Source: Spirochaetaceae bacterium (GTDB lineage Bacteria; Spirochaetota; Spirochaetia; DSM-27196; SLAA01). Taken from it: a stretch of DNA of 32,289 nt. The stretch is from contig PUNW01000073.1 of the NCBI GenBank assembly GCA_003552665.1, positions 1 through 32,289 on the forward strand, in the 5' to 3' direction. This document shows, piece by piece, positions 27,761-32,289 of this stretch (its first letter is position 1; each line of letters begins with the position of its first letter). A program made the position numbers and the translations under genes. Under the pieces are notes generated by a model that was not told where the DNA came from, did no database searches, and worked only from the letters and a program-made list of their open reading frames with translations.

Positions 27761-27797
27761 AAAAGCCCGTCGCGATAGACTCGTCGGCGGGTTTTTT
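27761..27797 (+). terminator. Rho-independent terminator after the flaA pair
   Basis: GCCCGTCG...CGGCGGGTTTTTTG stem with T-tract. Confidence 0.8.
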
Positions 27798-27876
27798 GTA
27801 TAACTCCGGCAACTGCACTGCCCGGAGGTGACGGGTCTGTTCGACTCGCCGACGCGGTTGTGCACAAGGAGAGATC

Positions 27877-29100
27877 ATGGCTGGTCGCGACTCGAGCAAG
27901 GATCAGAACCAGAGTCCGCTTCAGGGTGCGGAAGACTACAAGGAGCTGTTGCGCTCCGTCTATTTTCTGCGCAATTTGCAGGATTCCGACCTGGAGCTGG
28001 TGGCCGAGCGCTGCAGCGAGCAACAGTTCGCTCCCGGCGAGACGATCTTCCGTGAAGGCGACCGCGGCGAGCGGTTCTACATCATTCTCTCCGGCGATGT
28101 CGAGATCTGGAAACGCGATCCGCAACTCGGGGAGCAGTTGCTTGCCATACAGGGTCCGGGGGAGATGTTCGGTGAGATCGCATTGGTGGACGATCTGTCG
28201 CGCAGTGCCACGGTGATGGCGCGCGGGCCGGTGCGAGCATTGTATCTCACGCGCGAGCGACTCGACGAAGTCCTCGATGCCTCATCCTCGGTCGGGCGCT
28301 CGCTGCTGCGGTCGCTTGCCTCGATGGTACGCGAGAGCAATCGCCATTATCTCGAAGATCTGCGCGCTCGCAACCGCAAGCTTGAGCAGGCGTATCGGAG
28401 GCTCGAAGCCACGCAGAATGAGCTGCTACGGGCCGAGCGGCTGTCAACCCTTGGGAAGTTTTCGGGGATGCTGCTCCACGACCTGCGGAATCCGCTTTCG
28501 GTGTTGCGCGGCTTTGCGGAGCTGATCTATAACCACCACGCGGACCCCGAGCGGGTGAGACGCTACGCCGCGAGGATTGTGAAGGAGGCTGAGAGGCTCG
28601 ATGAGCTCACTACCGAGCTCCTTGATTACTCGCGCGGTGAGATCAGGCTCGAGCTGCAGCCGGTCAGTATCGATGCGCTGTTCGCAACGGTACGCTCCTG
28701 GTTCGAAAGCAGCGAGCGAGAAAGCGAGATAACCCTCAAGGTGCGCAATGAGCTATCCGACACAGTGCTGCTCGACGAGAAGCGCATGCTTCGCGTCCTG
28801 TGGAACCTGGTAGAGAACGCCGCAAAGGCGATGCCTAAGGGCGGCGACCTGGTACTCGAAGCGGTTACCGAGGAAGACGAACGCCTCTGCATCACGGTGC
28901 GGGATACCGGTTTCGGGATGACCGAGGAGGTCCGCGCGCGAGTGTTCGAGCCGTTCTTCTCGACGGCACACGGCGGTGGTACCGGGTTGGGCATGGTCGT
29001 CGTTCGAACGGTCGTCGAGGCGCACGGCGGCAGCGTATCTCTGTCGAGCGAACCGAATCACGGCACAACCGTCCGGCTGCGACTGCCGCTCAATGGATAG
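27877..29100 (+). CDS. Sensor histidine kinase with N-terminal cyclic-nucleotide-binding domain
   Basis: CNB: FAPGETIFREGDRGERFYIILSGDVEIW...GEMFGEIALVDDLSRSATV; HisKA: LLHDLRNPLSVLRGFAE; HATPase: NLVENAAKAM, DTGFGM, GGGTGLGM. Confidence 0.93.
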   Translation: MAGRDSSKDQNQSPLQGAEDYKELLRSVYFLRNLQDSDLELVAERCSEQQFAPGETIFREGDRGERFYIILSGDVEIWKRDPQLGEQLLAIQGPGEMFGEIALVDDLSRSATVMARGPVRALYLTRERLDEVLDASSSVGRSLLRSLASMVRESNRHYLEDLRARNRKLEQAYRRLEATQNELLRAERLSTLGKFSGMLLHDLRNPLSVLRGFAELIYNHHADPERVRRYAARIVKEAERLDELTTELLDYSRGEIRLELQPVSIDALFATVRSWFESSERESEITLKVRNELSDTVLLDEKRMLRVLWNLVENAAKAMPKGGDLVLEAVTEEDERLCITVRDTGFGMTEEVRARVFEPFFSTAHGGGTGLGMVVVRTVVEAHGGSVSLSSEPNHGTTVRLRLPLNG

Positions 29101-29133
29101 CGTTCGGACCGGAGCGCCGTCGCCGCGGAGATC

Positions 29134-29940
29134 TCACTGCGTCACTCTGAACAACATCCGGTAGTTCTCGCGCACGCGATCGATCAGGTACGGCAGTGAA
29201 ACCCCGCGCAGCTCCGCGAGGGCGGCGTACGTATGACCGATCAGCCCCGGGTGATTAATCCGACCGCGGCGCGCCTGGGGGGCGAGGTAGGGCGCGTCGG
29301 TCTCGACCAGAAGGCGCTCCCAGGGAACCATACGAGCGGCTGCGCGTACCTCATCGGCTTTTTTGTAGGTGAGGTTACCCGCAAACGATACATGGAAGCC
29401 TCGCGCAAGCGCCTGCTCGGCAAACTGCGGGCCGCTCGAGAAGCAGTGCATGATTCCGCGTCCGGGCGCCGGTGAGACTGCGTCGAGCGCGGCGAGAATG
29501 TCGTTGTCGGCGTCACGATTATGGATGATCACCGGGAACTCCCGCTCAGCCGCCATCTTCAGCTGTTGATCGAACAGGTAGCGTTGGCGGTCCATCGGGG
29601 CGTACATGCGAAAACGGTCGAGCCCGGTCTCCCCTAAAGCGACTACAGCCGGGTTGTTCAGCTGGGAGGCGAGGTCGCTGAGAAGGGGACCATACTCGGC
29701 TTCGGCGGACGTCACCGGATGAAGCCCTGCCGCCAGATGGAGCCCCGGTTGTTGCGCTGCCCACTCACGTCGCCGGTCGAACCCCGCGGTGCTGATGCCG
29801 ATGTCGAGCGCGTATTCGAGCCCGGCCGCGAAACAGGCGCTGAGTACGGCAAGGGGATCGAGCCCTTTCCGTTCCATCTCGGACAGGTGCAGATGGCTGT
29901 CGATCATGCCGTCTGCGAGCTGTGACTCGAGTTCGCTCAT
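29134..29940 (-). CDS. tatD: TatD family metal-dependent hydrolase
   Basis: MIDSHLHL; VVALGETGLDRFR; QLKMAAEREFPVIIHNRDA; LLVETDAPYLAPQARRGRINHP. Confidence 0.93.
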   Translation of the reverse strand: MSELESQLADGMIDSHLHLSEMERKGLDPLAVLSACFAAGLEYALDIGISTAGFDRRREWAAQQPGLHLAAGLHPVTSAEAEYGPLLSDLASQLNNPAVVALGETGLDRFRMYAPMDRQRYLFDQQLKMAAEREFPVIIHNRDADNDILAALDAVSPAPGRGIMHCFSSGPQFAEQALARGFHVSFAGNLTYKKADEVRAAARMVPWERLLVETDAPYLAPQARRGRINHPGLIGHTYAALAELRGVSLPYLIDRVRENYRMLFRVTQ

Positions 29941-30824
29941 GCGTTCGAGTCCTTTGTCTGCTGCAGATCCCCGGCACGCGGCTCGAGTACGTGGTCAAGG
30001 CGTGCCCGCAAGGTGGGAAGCAGAGCGCTGAGCCGGCCAGTTACCTTTAAGCTGCAGATCTCGTCGGCGCGCGTGCGTCCGTCGTTCAGGATAACGATCG
30101 GAATTCCTAGTTTGTGCGCCTTCAGCACAAAACGATAACCCGAGAAAACCGTCAACGAGGACCCCAGAGCAACCAGGCAACCGGCGGAAGACAGGAGCCG
30201 AAACGCGCGCTCGACGCGTTCACGCGGCACGGTCTCACCGAACAGAACGACGTTCGGCTTCAGCGGGCCGCCGCAATGCAGGCACTTGGGCACGCGAAAA
30301 GCGGCTTCGTGATCCCGGTTCAACTCAATATCACCGTCGGGCGCAATCGCCTGCGTCTCGGTGATCCAGTCCGGATTCGCCCTCAGGATGCGGTGCTGCA
30401 GCGCGCTACGGGCCTCGAGCGCGCCGCATGCGAGGCAGACTGCCTCGGCCAGGGTGCCATGCAGGTCGATCACCGTCCTGCTGCCCGCCGCCTGGTGAAG
30501 TTTGTCGACGTTCTGCGTCACCACCGGCCCGAACGCTCCCTGTCGCTGTAGCTCTGCTACAACCCGATGAGCGAGGTTCGGTCGCGCTGCGGCGATATGG
30601 GGCCAGCCGATCGCGCTGCGTGCCCAGTACCTACGACGCGCGGCGGTGCTGCGCCGAAACTCCTGATAGCCGATCGGATTACCACGCCGCTGCACGGCGT
30701 CGGGACCCCGGTAGTCGGGTATTCCCGAGTCGGTGCTGACACCTGCGCCGGTCAGCACGAACGCCGGCCCGGTCGCTGTGGTGAGTAGGCGAGCGCACTC
30801 CGCTAATGCGTCATCAGTGGTCAC
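29937..30824 (-). CDS. Sir2-family NAD-dependent deacylase (GTG start)
   Basis: FVLTGAGVSTDSGIPDYRGPD; TQNVDKLHQAAGSRTVIDLHG; CxxC pairs; PNVVLFGETVP; GSSLTVFSG. Confidence 0.94.
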   Translation of the reverse strand: MTTDDALAECARLLTTATGPAFVLTGAGVSTDSGIPDYRGPDAVQRRGNPIGYQEFRRSTAARRRYWARSAIGWPHIAAARPNLAHRVVAELQRQGAFGPVVTQNVDKLHQAAGSRTVIDLHGTLAEAVCLACGALEARSALQHRILRANPDWITETQAIAPDGDIELNRDHEAAFRVPKCLHCGGPLKPNVVLFGETVPRERVERAFRLLSSAGCLVALGSSLTVFSGYRFVLKAHKLGIPIVILNDGRTRADEICSLKVTGRLSALLPTLRARLDHVLEPRAGDLQQTKDSNA

Positions 30825-30842
30825 AGCTCGTACGCTACGGCA

Positions 30843-30963
30843 AGGCGGTGCACGCGGTCAAGCGGTTGACAACCGGTCGGCGGGCTTCCCGCGCCTCTCC
30901 GGGGAAGCGCCGCGCCGGCCAAGGGTTTTCTGTCAGGCGCTTGACTACCGCGCCGCTCCGCCT
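30843..30963. repeat. ~121-bp imperfect inverted repeat in the sir2/ABC transporter intergenic region
   Basis: Left arm AGGCGGtGC..CGCGGT-CAAGCG..TGACA..AACC..GG.CGGCG pairs with the right arm, with bulges (AGT, GAA). Confidence 0.75.
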
Positions 30964-31037
30964 AAGAGCCGCTCCAGCCGCGCGTAGCCCGTGCGCGGCC
31001 CGCGCGTTGCGCGCGCCGGCGGCCGCCTTTGTCCCGA

Positions 31038-31066
31038 TTGACAAACGTGCTCTCTCATACTATATT
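31038..31066 (+). promoter_or_regulatory. Sigma-70 promoter of the metal ABC transporter operon
   Basis: TTGACA-N17-TATATT. Confidence 0.8.
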
Positions 31067-31076
31067 TTGAGTAGTC

Positions 31077-31093
31077 AAACATGTAGCTTGTTT
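31077..31093. promoter_or_regulatory. Operator-like dyad AAACAtgtagctTGTTT just downstream of the -10
   Basis: Inverted repeat overlapping the predicted transcription start. Confidence 0.45.
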
Positions 31094-31103
31094 AATTCAA
31101 ACA

Positions 31104-32069
31104 GTGAGTTCGCCTGTGAGAAGCTGCCGAATTGTCGGCGGCCGAGCAACCGACTACGAAAGCGAGGATGCCGTGTTACAGCGGGTTGAACGCAGCAGAT
31201 TGAGGCGCGGTGGAGAGCCGCGCGCCTACCAGGCGGTTCGTCGGCGCGACCATGACGCGACCGAGACGATCAGCGCCTACCCGCGCAGTACGGTAGCGGT
31301 GGGCGTGTATGAGCTCAGCGCTGCCTACGACGGTCCTCCGGTGCTTGAAGACGTGAGCTTTGAGCTTGCCCGCGGCGAGCTCGTGATCATACTCGGTCCC
31401 AACGGAGCCGGCAAATCCACCTTGTTCAAGATCCTCACCGGGCTCAAAACTGCGAGCTCCGGGCGCATTTCGGTCCTCGGACATTCGATCGGCGCGGCGC
31501 GGGCGGAGGGCTGCATCGCGTACGTCCCGCAGGAAGAACACATCGACTGGCAGTTTCCGATCTCGGTCTGGGACGTTGTTTTCACCGGGCGGTACGGACT
31601 GCTCCGCAACGAGGGCGGCGTCAAGCGTTTTCTCCCGGCACGTTGGGCACGGCGTGAGGACCGGGAGGCGGTCGCCGCTGCGCTCAACGCGGTTGCGATG
31701 TACGAGTACCGCGATCGGCCGATCGGAGCGCTGTCGGGGGGGCAGAAGAAACGGGTGTTTCTTGCGCGTGCGCTCGCGCAGGAGGCGGCCGTGTTGCTGC
31801 TGGATGAACCGCTCGCCGGGGTTGACCGCCGCTCCGAGGATCTCATTTTCGATGTTCTCCAGCGGGCGAAAGCGGAAGGTCGGACGTTGTTAATGGTGAC
31901 GCATGACCTGCAGAGTGCCGAAGAGCACGGCGATCGTCTGCTGCTGCTCAACCGTTCAGTTATCGCACTGGGATCTCCGGATGAGGTCCTGAGCCACGAC
32001 AACCTGCTGCAGATGTTTCACGGGGCCGCGCCGTTGCGCCGCCACGCGCAGGTATCGACGCAGGTCTAG
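31104..32069 (+). CDS. Mn/Zn-type metal ABC transporter ATP-binding protein (start uncertain; in-frame GTG at 31173 has a better RBS)
   Basis: GPNGAGKST; IAYVPQEEHIDWQFPISVWDVVFTGRYG; LSGGQKKRVFLARALAQEAAVLLLDEPLAGVD. Confidence 0.92.
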   Translation: MSSPVRSCRIVGGRATDYESEDAVLQRVERSRLRRGGEPRAYQAVRRRDHDATETISAYPRSTVAVGVYELSAAYDGPPVLEDVSFELARGELVIILGPNGAGKSTLFKILTGLKTASSGRISVLGHSIGAARAEGCIAYVPQEEHIDWQFPISVWDVVFTGRYGLLRNEGGVKRFLPARWARREDREAVAAALNAVAMYEYRDRPIGALSGGQKKRVFLARALAQEAAVLLLDEPLAGVDRRSEDLIFDVLQRAKAEGRTLLMVTHDLQSAEEHGDRLLLLNRSVIALGSPDEVLSHDNLLQMFHGAAPLRRHAQVSTQV

Positions 32070-32094
32070 ACGCAGATATAGGGGCAGGTATGGT
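32047..32094 (+). repeat. Four degenerate 12-bp tandem units across the ATPase stop and permease start
   Basis: cgcaggtatcga / cgcaggtctaga / cgcagatatagg / ggcaggtatggt. Confidence 0.7.
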
Positions 32095-32289
32095 GAGCCG
32101 GGTTGCACAACTGGCAACGGGACTGTACGAGGTCGGGATCGCGGCGACCGAAGCGTTGGTGCGGGTGTTTGCCGCCTTTGTTTCGCTGTTTCCGGCGGTC
32201 ATCTCGCAGCCGTTTCAGTATGCTTTTATGCAGCGCGCCCTGTTGACCGCGTTGATTGTCGGTGCGGTGTGCGGGGTCCTTTCCTGTTA
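32090..32289 (+). CDS. Metal ABC transporter permease, N-terminus (truncated by window end)
   Basis: Open frame from ATG 32090: MVSRVAQLATGLYEVGIAATEALVRVFAAFVSLFPAVISQPFQYAFMQRALLTALIVGAVCGVLSC, typical ABC-3 permease start; not in the ORF track because it is open-ended. Confidence 0.8.
   Translation, partial: MVSRVAQLATGLYEVGIAATEALVRVFAAFVSLFPAVISQPFQYAFMQRALLTALIVGAVCGVLSC

Noticed and set aside
30843-30963. Integron attC site
   Set aside because: Length and bulged hairpin are attC-like, but the outer ends (AGGCGG/CCGCCT) do not carry the RYYYAAC/GTTRRRY core boxes and no integrase or cassette array is seen.

Overview
High-GC chromosomal window that reads as a spirochaete genome: FlaB-type flagellins, two FlaA-type sheath proteins, PlzA-like PilZ proteins and a fliW-csrA pair. 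Flagellar blocks are (i) flgN-flgK-flgL-fliW-csrA on +, (ii) two flagellin genes-flaG-fliD-unknown-PilZ-small protein-tsaE-tsaB on -, and (iii) two flaA-like genes plus a cNMP-binding histidine kinase on +. Also present: the end of an RNase H-like exonuclease, glgA, a GNAT protein, a GH3 hydrolase, TPR and PilZ genes, infC-rpmI-rplT-coiled coil-zapA, a ferritin-like protein, metX-metW, a membrane protein, tatD, a Sir2 deacylase, and the start of a Mn/Zn-type ABC transporter operon. No tRNA, rRNA, CRISPR array or transposase was recognised. The most interesting signal is post-transcriptional. Both flagellin leaders and the flaG start region contain stem-loops that display ANGGA (CsrA-type) motifs in the loop near or over the Shine-Dalgarno sequence, and fliW-csrA lies in the same window with a tailed CsrA. 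The distal flagellin has a consensus sigma-28 promoter and a ~225-nt leader with a 5'-terminal hairpin, a terminator-like hairpin and a perfect 12-nt anti-16S tail. Other leads are a FliD with an apparent Sec signal peptide, a ~121-bp imperfect inverted repeat between sir2 and the metal transporter, and an uncharacterised fliD-adjacent protein. Everything was read by eye; no searches or folding programs were run.
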